DNA of 47,553 nt from Desulfovirgula thermocuniculi DSM 16036. GTDB lineage: Bacteria; Bacillota; Desulfotomaculia; Desulfotomaculales; Desulfovirgulaceae. The translations under genes were made by a program, and so were the position numbers. Location of the stretch: the NCBI RefSeq assembly GCF_000429345.1, contig NZ_AUBR01000023.1, positions 1 through 47,553 of the forward strand, written 5' to 3'. Positions 32,029-40,031 of this stretch are shown here, one piece after another. The notes under the pieces were generated by a model. The model was not told where the DNA came from. It saw only the letters and a list, made by a program, of their open reading frames with translations, and did not search any database. Within the stretch, counting starts at the first letter, position 1. The number at the start of each line of letters is the position of its first letter.

Positions 32029-32745
32029 ATGGCAATGCTGGCGGTGGAAAACCTTCACGTTTCCTACGGGCACGTGCACGCCTTGAAGGGCATCACCTTT
32101 GAGCTCAAAGAGGGGGAAATCCTGGCCCTCCTGGGGGCCAACGGGGCCGGGAAATCCACCACCCTGCGGGCCATTTCCGGCCTGGTGGCGCCGCGCGCGG
32201 GCAGAATTCTCTTTGCGGGGAAAGACCTGGGAAAGGTTCCCGCCCACGAGATAGTCAGGATGGGAGTGGCGCACGCGCCGGAGGGCCGGAGGGTCTTTGC
32301 CACCCTTACGGTGGAAGAAAACCTCATCCTGGGGGGATACAGCCGGGGGAGGGACAGGAAGGGCCTGGAAGAAACCAGGAGGCAGGTGTATGAATTGTTC
32401 CCGCGGCTGTACGAGCGCCGGCGCCAGCTGGCGGGGACGCTGTCCGGCGGCGAACAGCAGATGCTCAGCATCGGTCGGGCACTGATGGCCGCTCCCAGGC
32501 TCTTGCTCCTGGACGAGCCCTCCCTGGGGCTGGCCCCGCTGCTGGTGCGGGAGATTTTCCAGACCATCAAGGAAATAAACGCCCGGGGCGTGACCATCCT
32601 CCTGGTGGAGCAAAACGCCCGCGCGGCGCTAAGGCTGGCCCACCGCGGCGTGGTGCTGGAGGCCGGCAGGATGGTGCTGGCCGGCAGTGCAAGGGAACTG
32701 CTGGGCGACGAGCGGGTCAAGAAGGCCTACCTGGGCGAAAAGTAG
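32029..32745 (+). CDS. livF: LivF-type ABC transporter ATPase (liv2)
   Basis: 238-aa ATPase. Walker A 'GANGAGKST', signature 'LSGGEQQMLSIGRAL', Walker B 'LLLLDEPSLGL', 'LLVEQNA'. ATG 32029 is chosen because it gives the standard 'MLAVENLHVSYG' beginning; an earlier in-frame ATG lies inside livG. Completes the second five-part transporter. Confidence 0.93.
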   Translation: MAMLAVENLHVSYGHVHALKGITFELKEGEILALLGANGAGKSTTLRAISGLVAPRAGRILFAGKDLGKVPAHEIVRMGVAHAPEGRRVFATLTVEENLILGGYSRGRDRKGLEETRRQVYELFPRLYERRRQLAGTLSGGEQQMLSIGRALMAAPRLLLLDEPSLGLAPLLVREIFQTIKEINARGVTILLVEQNARAALRLAHRGVVLEAGRMVLAGSARELLGDERVKKAYLGEK

Positions 32746-32758
32746 GGGGTTTTAAAAG

Positions 32759-33739
32759 GTGAAAAAGGGAAAAGAAGTTCTCTACCTTTCCGGTGCGGAC
32801 GTAAGAAAAATCGGCCTTTCCATGGCCGAAACCATGGAAGCTGTGGAGCAGGCCCTCTTTGAAAAGGGCAGGGGTAACTGCCAGATGCCGCCCAAGCCGG
32901 GCATCTTTACGCAGCCCGATGCCTTTATCCACGCCATGCCGGCATATATACCCGCCCTCGGGGCGGCGGGCCTCAAGTGGGTGGCCGGTTATCCCGGTAA
33001 TACCCGCCACGGCCTCCCGTACCTAAACGGCCTTTTAATTTTGAACTGCCCGGAAACCGGGGTTCCCCTGGCCGTGATGGACTGCGTGTGGATCACCGCC
33101 CAGCGTACCGGTGCGGTTAGCGGTATTGCTGCTAAGTACCTGGCCAGGCAGGACAGCGAGGTGCTGGCCATAATTGGCTGCGGCGTGCAGGCCCGCACCC
33201 AGCTGGAGGCCCTGGCGCTGGTGCGCAGGCTGAAGGTAGTGAAATGTTATGATATCAACCCCGGGCAAACGTCCCTCTTCATAGAGGAAATGAAGGCCAG
33301 GCTGCCCCACCTGGAGTACGTTGCTGCCGGCAGTGCCCGAGAGGCGGTGCAGGAGGCGGACATTGTAGTTACGGCAACCCCCATCCTCAAGGAGCCCAGG
33401 CCGCCCATCGAGCTGGGCTGGCTCAAGGAAGGGGTGCTGGGGCTGCCCATAGACTTTGATTCTTACTGGCAGCCGGAGGCCATGCAGGGCTGCGATAAGT
33501 TTTACGTGGACGATGAGAACCAGTTTGAGTATTACCGTACCCTGGGCTACTTCCGGGGGGCACCAAAAGCCTATGCCGACCTCGGCCAGCTGGTCACCGG
33601 TAAGGTCCCGGCGCGGGAAAGCGAGCGGGAGAGGATCATCTCCATGAACCTGGGGCTGGCCATCGAGGACATGGCTACGGCCATCAGGATTTACCAGAAA
33701 GCCTTGGAGCAGGGCATCGGCACCCTGTTGCCCCTGTAG
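32759..33739 (+). CDS. Ornithine cyclodeaminase / mu-crystallin family protein
   Basis: 326-aa NAD(P)-dependent enzyme of the OCD/mu-crystallin family. Members convert ornithine to proline and ammonia, or reduce cyclic imines or dehydrogenate amino acids. Seen: 'GLKWVAGYPGNTRHGLPYLNG', substrate/catalytic region 'VMDCVWITAQRTGAVSG', dinucleotide fold 'LAIIGCGVQARTQLEAL', and 'NLGLAIEDMATA' near the end. It starts 13 bases after livF and precedes a DAO-type flavoprotein. True ornithine cyclodeaminase activity would feed proline to the dehydrogenase; imine reductase and alanine-dehydrogenase-like activities are alternatives. Confidence 0.85.
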   Translation: MKKGKEVLYLSGADVRKIGLSMAETMEAVEQALFEKGRGNCQMPPKPGIFTQPDAFIHAMPAYIPALGAAGLKWVAGYPGNTRHGLPYLNGLLILNCPETGVPLAVMDCVWITAQRTGAVSGIAAKYLARQDSEVLAIIGCGVQARTQLEALALVRRLKVVKCYDINPGQTSLFIEEMKARLPHLEYVAAGSAREAVQEADIVVTATPILKEPRPPIELGWLKEGVLGLPIDFDSYWQPEAMQGCDKFYVDDENQFEYYRTLGYFRGAPKAYADLGQLVTGKVPARESERERIISMNLGLAIEDMATAIRIYQKALEQGIGTLLPL

Positions 33740-33765
33740 GGCAGTCTGAAAGCAGGTGGTTTCCC

Positions 33766-34923
33766 GTGGCACGCACGGCAGAGGTGGTGATCATCGGCGG
33801 CGGCATTCACGGCTGCTCCATAGCCTACCACCTGGCGAAGTGCGGGGTAAAGAACGTGCTGGTGGTGGAAAAGGGCTTCCTGGCCAGCGGCGGGACGGGT
33901 CGCTCTGCCGCCGGCTTCCGCCATCAGTTCGGGACGGAAGTGAACATACGCCTGGCCGCGGCCAGCATTAAAAAGCTGGAAAGGCTTGCCGAGGAGTTGG
34001 ATTACCCTTACGGCATTGAGCTGTTCCAGGGCGGTTACCTAATGCTGGCCTATTCCGCCTCCCAGCTGGAGCAGCTACGGAAAAACGCCTCCCTGCAAAA
34101 CCGGCTGGTGAATGCCGGCACGCTGATCCTCTCCCCGCGGGAGATTGCCGAGTTGCTTCCCGGCCTTAACCTGGAGGGCGTGGTGGGAGGCTCGTTTAAC
34201 CCCCGCGACGGTCACGCGAACCCCTTCCACGTGACCTATGCTTACGCCAGGGCGGCAAGGCGGCTGGGAGTGGAAATACAAACCTACACCGAGGTGGTGG
34301 AGATCCTCCACTCGACCAGCAGGGTCCTGGGGGTAAGAACCAGCCGGGGCGAGGTTATTTACGCGCCGGTGGTGGTTAACGCGGCAGGACCCCACGGCGG
34401 TGTTGTGGCCCGCATGGTAGGGGTGGACGTGCCGCTTTACCCCGAGCGCCACCAGATTCTGGTTACGGAGCCCGTGGAAATGTTTATCCCCTGCATGGTT
34501 ATTTCCTTTACCCACGGTACCTACTTCAAGCAAACCCCTCACGGCAGCATTTTAATGGGCGTCGGTGATCCCGCTGGCGAGGTTAAAGATTTCAACCAGC
34601 GCTCTTCCTGGCAGTTCCTGGTCGATGTGGCCACCAAGATGACCTTTCACCTGCCCGCCCTGCGCCGCGCGCGGGTAATCCGGCAATGGGCGGGGCTTTA
34701 CGATATGACGCCCGATTCCCAGGCCATTTTGGGTCCCGTGCCCGGCCTGGACGGGTTCTACCTGGACATCGGGTGGAGCGGCCACGGCTTCCAGTTGGGA
34801 CCCATTGTCGGCCAGATCATGGCCGAGATGATCACCGGGCAGGAGCCTGCCGTGGACGTTTCATATTTCAGTATTGAGCGCTTTAAGACCGGCCAGCTGA
34901 TACCCGAGCCGGCCTGCGTTTAA
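33766..34923 (+). CDS. Second DAO-family FAD-dependent dehydrogenase
   Basis: 385-aa paralogue of the minus-strand DAO subunit at 20869-22011, alignable end to end: FAD motif 'VIIGGGIHGCSIAYHLA', 'ASGGTGRSAAGFRHQFGT', 'RHQILVTEPVE', 'RSSWQFLVDVATKM', 'GWSGHGFQLGPIVGQ'. No dedicated 2Fe-2S, FAD/NAD or BFD-ferredoxin subunits are next to it, so it may share those of the other operon, work with the polyferredoxin two genes downstream, or act alone. GTG 33766 follows GCAGGTGG. Substrate unknown; an amine or amino acid taken up by liv2 or produced by the OCD-family enzyme is likely. Confidence 0.85.
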   Translation: MARTAEVVIIGGGIHGCSIAYHLAKCGVKNVLVVEKGFLASGGTGRSAAGFRHQFGTEVNIRLAAASIKKLERLAEELDYPYGIELFQGGYLMLAYSASQLEQLRKNASLQNRLVNAGTLILSPREIAELLPGLNLEGVVGGSFNPRDGHANPFHVTYAYARAARRLGVEIQTYTEVVEILHSTSRVLGVRTSRGEVIYAPVVVNAAGPHGGVVARMVGVDVPLYPERHQILVTEPVEMFIPCMVISFTHGTYFKQTPHGSILMGVGDPAGEVKDFNQRSSWQFLVDVATKMTFHLPALRRARVIRQWAGLYDMTPDSQAILGPVPGLDGFYLDIGWSGHGFQLGPIVGQIMAEMITGQEPAVDVSYFSIERFKTGQLIPEPACV

Positions 34924-34928
34924 GGAGG

Positions 34929-35168
34929 TTGAGGGCCTTCCTCGTCAGGGTGAGGGCGGTGGGACAGCTCTCAAAAGTTTTGCCGCCAGGTCATGCTGAG
35001 GCTCTCCTGCAGTATGACCATGCGGTGCCCGTGCGGGAAATACTGGCCACCCTGAGGGTGGAGCACTTCCACCCCACCGTGCTGGTGGACGGGCGGCGCG
35101 TGGAGGTGGACGGGCTGATTTCCGGGGACTGCACCGTTTACCTGCTGTTGCCTGCGGCAGGCGGATGA
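34929..35168 (+). CDS. MoaD/ThiS-family sulfur-carrier-like protein (1)
   Basis: 79-aa beta-grasp protein ending exactly in Gly-Gly ('LLPAAGG'), the thiocarboxylate-forming tail of MoaD/ThiS proteins. It lies directly upstream of the polyferredoxin and the aldehyde oxidoreductase, so a role in sulfur supply for tungsto/molybdopterin synthesis is likely. TTG 34929 sits right against AAGGAGG, so the exact start is uncertain. One of three MoaD-like genes in the window. Confidence 0.8.
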   Translation: MRAFLVRVRAVGQLSKVLPPGHAEALLQYDHAVPVREILATLRVEHFHPTVLVDGRRVEVDGLISGDCTVYLLLPAAGG

Positions 35169-35187
35169 TATATTGGGAGAGGAGGTT

Positions 35188-35610
35188 TTGGAAACTTTGC
35201 GCCTTAAAGTTTTTCACGAGCGCTGTACGGGGTGCCGTACGTGTGAGATTTTTTGCTCCTGGGCCAATTTACAGGAGCTAAACCCCCGCAAGGCGGCCAT
35301 AAGGATCCGCGCCTCCTTTCCGGTCCCGGGCCGCTATAGCGTGGTGGTCTGCGATCAGTGCGGCGCCTGCATAGACCTTTGCCCCGCGGGTGCCCTCGAG
35401 CGGCGGGGTGAAGTGGTGGTCCTGGACCGCGCAAAGTGCACCAACTGCGGGGCGTGCAGGGAGGGCTGCCCCAGCGGGGCGGTTTTTGCCCATCCCGACC
35501 TGCCCAGCCCCCTCAAGTGCGAGCTGTGCGGTGAGTGTGCCCGGGTGTGCGCTGCCGGGGCGCTGATCCTGGAAGGGGAGGTCGGTGCGGGTGTACGGGT
35601 ATGCGGGTAG
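35188..35610 (+). CDS. Polyferredoxin electron-transfer subunit of the aldehyde oxidoreductase
   Basis: About 140-aa iron-sulfur protein of the DMSO-reductase-beta/AorB type, with Cys sets 'CTGCRTCEIFCS', 'CDQCGACIDLCP', 'CTNCGACREGCP' and 'CELCGECARVC', enough for up to four [4Fe-4S] clusters. It overlaps the AOR gene by 26 bases and almost certainly carries its electrons. The start is uncertain: TTG 35188 or 35197 both lie downstream of GAGAGGAGG; TTG 35173 is upstream of it. Confidence 0.85.
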   Translation: METLRLKVFHERCTGCRTCEIFCSWANLQELNPRKAAIRIRASFPVPGRYSVVVCDQCGACIDLCPAGALERRGEVVVLDRAKCTNCGACREGCPSGAVFAHPDLPSPLKCELCGECARVCAAGALILEGEVGAGVRVCG

Positions 35611-37405
35611 GATCCTGTACGTGAACTTAAGCGAGGGCACGTTTGCCGTAAAACCCCTGCCGGAAGAGCTGATTCGGGACTACATCGGCGGCAGGGGTTT
35701 TGTGGCCAGGCTGGTCTACGACGGTATTCCTCCGGGTGCCGACCCCCTGGGGCCTGCAAACCGGCTGGTGGTGGCCTCCGGCCCCCTGGCGGGTACCCTT
35801 GTCCCGGGGGGAGCAAAGGCGCACCTGGGAGCCAAGTCCCCGGCTACGGGGGGTTACGGGGACAGCAACGTGGGCGGCCACCTGGCGGCGGAAATGAAAT
35901 ACGCCGGCTACGATGCGGTGGTCATTGAAGGCCGTTTTAGCACCCCATGCTGCCTTGTCGTTGACGACGACCGGGTGGAAATCCTGCCGGCGGGCGAACT
36001 CTGGGGTCAAGGGGCCATTGCGGCGGAGGCTGCCCTGAAGGAAAAGCTGGGGGAAGATTTTCAAATCATGATCATCGGCCCCGCCGGGGAAAACAGGGTG
36101 AAGTATGCCTGCGTGAACCACGACTTCGGTCGGCAGGCGGGCCGCACCGGCATGGGAGCCGTGCTGGGCGCGAAAAACGTCAAGGCCGTGGCCTTCCGCG
36201 GTACGGGGTCGATCCGCGTGGCCCGGCCCGGAGAAATGGACGAGATTGCCAGGGCCATGCACCGCCACGCCCGGGAACACCCGGCATTTGGCGAGTGGCA
36301 GCGCTACGGGACGGCAGGGGTGACCAAGTGGGCCAATGAGATAGGCTGCTTCCCGACGCGCAATTTCTCCACATCATATTTTGAACAACACCAGCGGCTG
36401 CACGGGGAGGTTATGAGGGAGAGGATTGTCGTAGGCGATAAAGGGTGCTTCTGCTGCATTATGAACTGCGGCAAATACTCCCGCGTGCGCCTTGGTGGCC
36501 GGGAGGTGTACGTGGAAGGCCCCGAGTACGAGACGACGGCCTTAATTGGCGGCAACTTCGCTCTGGGATCCATTGAAGAGGTGGCCTACATGAACTACCT
36601 TTGCGATGATCTCGGCCTGGACACCATTTCTTTCGGCAACGTGGCCGGCTTTGTGGCCGAGTGCTTTGCCCGCGGCCTGCTCACCGCCCGCGACTTTGAG
36701 GGGCGGGAGATAAACTTCGGCGACCTGGAAGCCCTGGTTTACCTGGCGGAAATAATTGCCTACCGCCGGGGGATCGGTGACCTCCTGGCCGAAGGCGTCC
36801 TCCCCGTGGCCAGGCGCCTGGGCGGCCAGGCGCTGGACATAGCCATGCAGGTTAAGGGCCTAGAGATAAGCGGGTACGAGTCCAGGAATGCCGCGGCCAT
36901 GTTGCTCAGCTACATGACCTGTGACATCGGGGCGCACCACAACCGCTCGTGGGCAGTCACCTACGACCTGGCTATGGGGCGCACGGGGACCGAGGGCAAG
37001 GCGGCACAGGTAATTGCCCTGCAGCACATCCGGCCGGTTTTTGACATGCTGGGGGTATGCCGGCTGTATTGGGTAGAGCTGGAAATGAGCCTGGATTATT
37101 ACGCCCGCGCGTATTCAGCCCTCACGGGAAGGGAAGTGACCTGGGAAGAGCTTCTCAAGTGTGCGGAGCGCGTCTGGAACCTGACGCGGCTGTTCTGGTT
37201 CAGGGAGGTACCCGGTTTCGGCAGATCCTACGACCTCCCCCCGGCCAGGGTATACCGGGAGGAAACCCCTTCCGGCCCCAGCAAGGGTGCCCGGATCCCG
37301 CTGGAGGAGATCAACCACATGCTGGACGAATACTACCGCCTGCGGGGATGGGATGAAAACGGTCGCCCGACGCCGGAGAAGCTGCGCGAGCTGGGGTTGG
37401 TCTGA
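35585..37405 (+). CDS. aor: Aldehyde:ferredoxin oxidoreductase (tungsten/molybdenum) 1
   Basis: 606-aa AOR-family enzyme oxidising aldehydes to carboxylates with a bis-pterin W (or Mo) cofactor. Domain 1 has 'YIGGRGFVARLVYD', 'DPLGPANRLVVASGPLAGT' and 'KYAGYDAVVIEG'. The [4Fe-4S] ligands are Cys288, Cys291 and Cys295 in 'CFCCIMNC' and Cys492 in 'DMLGVC'; the spacing agrees with Pyrococcus AOR. GTG 35585 follows GGGGAGGT. Linked to a liv transporter and DAO genes, it may oxidise aldehydes formed from amino-acid-derived 2-oxoacids. Confidence 0.93.
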   Translation: MRVYGYAGRILYVNLSEGTFAVKPLPEELIRDYIGGRGFVARLVYDGIPPGADPLGPANRLVVASGPLAGTLVPGGAKAHLGAKSPATGGYGDSNVGGHLAAEMKYAGYDAVVIEGRFSTPCCLVVDDDRVEILPAGELWGQGAIAAEAALKEKLGEDFQIMIIGPAGENRVKYACVNHDFGRQAGRTGMGAVLGAKNVKAVAFRGTGSIRVARPGEMDEIARAMHRHAREHPAFGEWQRYGTAGVTKWANEIGCFPTRNFSTSYFEQHQRLHGEVMRERIVVGDKGCFCCIMNCGKYSRVRLGGREVYVEGPEYETTALIGGNFALGSIEEVAYMNYLCDDLGLDTISFGNVAGFVAECFARGLLTARDFEGREINFGDLEALVYLAEIIAYRRGIGDLLAEGVLPVARRLGGQALDIAMQVKGLEISGYESRNAAAMLLSYMTCDIGAHHNRSWAVTYDLAMGRTGTEGKAAQVIALQHIRPVFDMLGVCRLYWVELEMSLDYYARAYSALTGREVTWEELLKCAERVWNLTRLFWFREVPGFGRSYDLPPARVYREETPSGPSKGARIPLEEINHMLDEYYRLRGWDENGRPTPEKLRELGLV

Positions 37406-37484
37406 CCATTGGTTAACCTGATATTTATTCCACCTATTGTTTGAGCGGCAATTATAATGTAAAATGGTACCAGGCAGGTTTGCA

Positions 37485-37510
37485 AAAGGCCGTACAATGC
37501 CGGCCCTTTC
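37485..37510. promoter_or_regulatory. AOR2 promoter region: TATAAT and stem-loop
   Basis: In the 153-base gap before the second AOR gene, a perfect TATAAT lies at 37453-37458 but without a good -35 box. A GGCCG/CGGCC stem with an 8-base loop, extended by flanking A/T pairs, occupies about 37485-37510. GGTTAACC (37411-37418) is a short palindrome. These could bind a tungstate- or aldehyde-responsive regulator. Confidence 0.3.
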
Positions 37511-37558
37511 GAAAACCGCAAATTTCGTCGAGGCGGGCAAAATTAAAAGCAGGGGGGT

Positions 37559-39292
37559 ATGCCAGTGTCCAAGTTCTTGCGGGTGAACACCGCGACCCGG
37601 GAAGTGAAGTTCGAGGAGGTGCCGGAAAAGTACCTGATCCTTGGAGGCCGGGCCCTGACTTCCCAGCTGGTTTTTGATGAAGTTCCTCCCACCTGCAACC
37701 CTCTCGGCCCCTTTAACAAGCTCGTCATTGCGCCGGGAATGCTCTCCGGCACCAATGCGCCGTCGTCGGGACGCATGTCGGTGGGAGGGAAGAGCCCCCT
37801 CACCGGCGGGATCAAGGAGGCCAATGCCGGCGGCATTGCCTCCCAGAAGCTGGCCAATTTGGGTATTAAGGCCATCATCCTCGAAGGAAAGCCCCAGGGG
37901 AACGACTGGTATCTTTTGAAGGTTACGCCTGCGGGGGCAGAGTTAATCCCGGCCAACGACCTGGCCGGCAAGGGCACCTACGAGGTCACGGCCATCTGCC
38001 GCGAGCGCTACGGCCCGAAAGTGGCCGTGATTACCATTGGCCCTGCCGGTGAGATGCTCCTGCCGGCTGCCGGTGTCACCAATAACGATAGCGATGGCAA
38101 CAGCAGCCGCTACGCCGGGCGGGGAGGCCTGGGGGCGGTCATGGGTTCCAAGAAAATTAAGGCCATTGTGGTGGACAGCCCCACCACTTTTGACGCCCCC
38201 CTCAAGGAAGCGGAGAGGTTCAAGGCCGCGGCCAGGAAGTTCACGCAGATTCTCCAGGAGCACCCCGTGACCAGCAAGGGCCTGCCCAACTACGGCACCA
38301 ACGTGCTCATGAACATCATCAACGAAGCGGGAGCCCTGCCCACAAGGAACTTCCATTTCGGGCGCTTTGAGAGGGCTGCCGAGGTGAGCGGCGAGAAGCT
38401 GGCGGAAATTGCCGTGGCCCGCGGCGGGAAGGCCACCCACCCCTGCCACCCCGGCTGCGTCATGCGCTGCTCCAACATCTATCCTCTGCCCAACGGCAAA
38501 GTTTGCGCGCCCATTGAATATGAATCTGCCTGGGCCCTCGGCCCCAACCTGGAGATCGACAGCCTGGACGTCATTGGCCAGCTGAACTACCTGTGCAACG
38601 ACTACGGCCTGGACACCATTGAAACCGGGGTGACGCTGGGCGTTTTAATGGAGGCCGGCGTGATACCCTTTGGCGACGGCGAGGCAGCCATTAAGGCCCT
38701 TGAGGAAGTGGCCAGGGGCACGCCCCTGGGCAGGATTATCGGCAGCGGTGCGGCTACGGCCGGGCGGGTTTACGGCGTGACCCACGTGCCCGTGGTCAAG
38801 GGCCAGGGCCTGCCAGCCTATGACCCGCGCGGCTGCAAGGGTATTGGCGTTACCTACGCCACCTCTCCCATGGGCGCCGACCACACCGCCGGCTACGCGG
38901 TAACGGCCAACATCCTCAAGGTGGGCGGCTACGTGGACCCGCACAAGCCGGAGGGGCAGGTGGAGCTTTCCCGGGACCTGCAGGTTGCCACGGCCTTCCT
39001 GGACAGCACGGGGTTCTGCCTCTTCGTGGCCTTTGCCGTGCTGGACAACCCTGAGGGCATGCCCACCATCTGCGATTTGATCAGCGCCAAGTACGGCATC
39101 AGCTTTACCGTGGACGATGCCCTTGAGCTGGGCAAGCGGGTGCTGAAGGCGGAAAGGGAATTTAACCTTAAAGCCGGTTTCACGAGCGCCGACGACCGCC
39201 TGCCGGAATTCTTCAAGCTGGAGCAGCTGCCTCCGCACAACACGGTTTTTGACGTCCGCGACGAGGACCTGGACCAGGTGTTTAACTTCTAA
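37559..39292 (+). CDS. Aldehyde:ferredoxin oxidoreductase (tungsten/molybdenum) 2
   Basis: 577-aa AOR-family paralogue, clearly diverged from the first. It has 'CNPLGPFNKLVIAPGMLSGT', 'SSGRMSVGGKSPLTGGIKEANAGG', cluster ligands Cys296, Cys300 and Cys304 in 'CHPGCVMRC' (C-x3-C-x3-C rather than C-x2-C-x3-C) and Cys487 in 'DSTGFC'. The different first Cys spacing and the PSSGR-type loop suggest another substrate range. ATG 37559 sits next to AGGGGGG; GTG 37565 has better spacing. It has its own promoter region and is followed by a large hairpin and two MoaD-like genes. Confidence 0.92.
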   Translation: MPVSKFLRVNTATREVKFEEVPEKYLILGGRALTSQLVFDEVPPTCNPLGPFNKLVIAPGMLSGTNAPSSGRMSVGGKSPLTGGIKEANAGGIASQKLANLGIKAIILEGKPQGNDWYLLKVTPAGAELIPANDLAGKGTYEVTAICRERYGPKVAVITIGPAGEMLLPAAGVTNNDSDGNSSRYAGRGGLGAVMGSKKIKAIVVDSPTTFDAPLKEAERFKAAARKFTQILQEHPVTSKGLPNYGTNVLMNIINEAGALPTRNFHFGRFERAAEVSGEKLAEIAVARGGKATHPCHPGCVMRCSNIYPLPNGKVCAPIEYESAWALGPNLEIDSLDVIGQLNYLCNDYGLDTIETGVTLGVLMEAGVIPFGDGEAAIKALEEVARGTPLGRIIGSGAATAGRVYGVTHVPVVKGQGLPAYDPRGCKGIGVTYATSPMGADHTAGYAVTANILKVGGYVDPHKPEGQVELSRDLQVATAFLDSTGFCLFVAFAVLDNPEGMPTICDLISAKYGISFTVDDALELGKRVLKAEREFNLKAGFTSADDRLPEFFKLEQLPPHNTVFDVRDEDLDQVFNF

Positions 39293-39310
39293 AGCCATGA
39301 CAGCTGGCGG

Positions 39311-39342
39311 GGCAAGGCACCCCGGCACCGGGGTGCCTTGCC
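39311..39342 (+). terminator. 15-bp perfect hairpin between AOR2 and MoaD-like gene
   Basis: GGCAAGGCACCCCGG (39311-39325) is followed after two bases by its exact reverse complement (39328-39342). It is very stable, but only ACTTT follows, so it may be an attenuator or an mRNA stability element limiting read-through into the MoaD-like genes. Confidence 0.6.
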
Positions 39343-39368
39343 ACTTTGACCGGTGGGAGGTGTGCCTT

Positions 39369-39608
39369 TTGCGCCTGGAGGTGCGCGTGTTCAGCGGGCT
39401 GGAAAAATACATTCCCGGAGCCCGGTTTGGCCAGGCTATAGAAGTGGAGCGCCCTGAGGGAACAACCCTGGCCGACCTTGTGGACAGCCTGGGCATCCCG
39501 CGTGACCAGGTTTTTGCCGCCCTGGTCAACGGGCGCCATGCTCCCCTGGACAGGGTGCTGCAGCCCGGCGATCGCGTTTCCCTCTTCCCGCCGGTGGGAG
39601 GAGGGTAG
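39369..39608 (+). CDS. MoaD/ThiS-family protein (2), ends in Gly-Gly-Gly
   Basis: 79-aa beta-grasp sulfur-carrier-like protein. 'RVFSGLEKYIPG', 'LVDSLGIPRDQVFAALVNG' and 'LQPGDRVSLFPPVGGG' match MoaD; the terminal Gly-Gly needed for thiocarboxylation is present. TTG 39369 follows GGGAGGTG by 6 bases; upstream in-frame sequence lies in the hairpin. It sits with a second MoaD-like gene directly after an AOR gene. Confidence 0.85.
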   Translation: MRLEVRVFSGLEKYIPGARFGQAIEVERPEGTTLADLVDSLGIPRDQVFAALVNGRHAPLDRVLQPGDRVSLFPPVGGG

Positions 39609-39626
39609 AAAAGGGAGGTGCGGGCG

Positions 39627-39905
39627 GTGGCCAGAGTTGAGCTGCGCGCTTTCGGTTCCTTGATGAACATATTTTCCGCGCGCGGCTGGACCTTCCCCGC
39701 CGAAGTGGAAATTTTCCCCGGTGAAACTCCCGGGACCCTTATGGAGCGGCTGGGAATACCCCCGGAAGAAGTAGAGGCGGTTTTTGTCAACGGGCGGGTG
39801 GAAAGGAAAGACTGCCCCCTGCAGGACGGTGACCGGGTGGCCTTTGTCCCCGCGGGAATACCCTCCGTGCACCGGGTGATGCTGGGTTTTTACGGCAAAA
39901 GGTAA
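39627..39905 (+). CDS. MoaD/ThiS-like protein (3) with C-terminal extension
   Basis: 92-aa beta-grasp protein aligning with MoaD ('LMERLGIPPEEVEAVFVNG', 'LQDGDRVAFVPAG') but continuing past the usual end with 'IPSVHRVMLGFYGKR'. The Gly-Gly tail is therefore not terminal, and thiocarboxylation as in MoaD would need processing or does not occur. GTG 39627 is preferred after AAGGGAGGTG. A strong terminator follows, closing this unit. Confidence 0.75.
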   Translation: MARVELRAFGSLMNIFSARGWTFPAEVEIFPGETPGTLMERLGIPPEEVEAVFVNGRVERKDCPLQDGDRVAFVPAGIPSVHRVMLGFYGKR

Positions 39906-39924
39906 AGGCTGCCTTCCTGCCCGC

Positions 39925-39948
39925 AAACACCCTCGGGGTGTTTTTGTT
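39925..39948 (+). terminator. Intrinsic terminator
   Basis: AAACACCC (39925-39932), loop TCG, GGGTGTTT (39936-39943) and a T-rich tail (TTTTTGTT). Ends the AOR2-MoaD-like transcript. The moeA unit begins about 80 bases later; a short CTAATTAG palindrome (39986-39993) lies in that gap. Confidence 0.85.
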
Positions 39949-40031
39949 GTGCCCGGAAGGTTAAGGGGGAACGGCGGAGAAATTTCTAATTAGCACTACC
40001 GTAAAGCGCAGCTTTTTGGAGAGGGAAGTCA

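Noticed and set aside
39949-40031. Molybdenum cofactor riboswitch upstream of moeA
   Set aside because: Only about 80 bases are available after the terminator, and no multi-stem conserved structure could be recognised.
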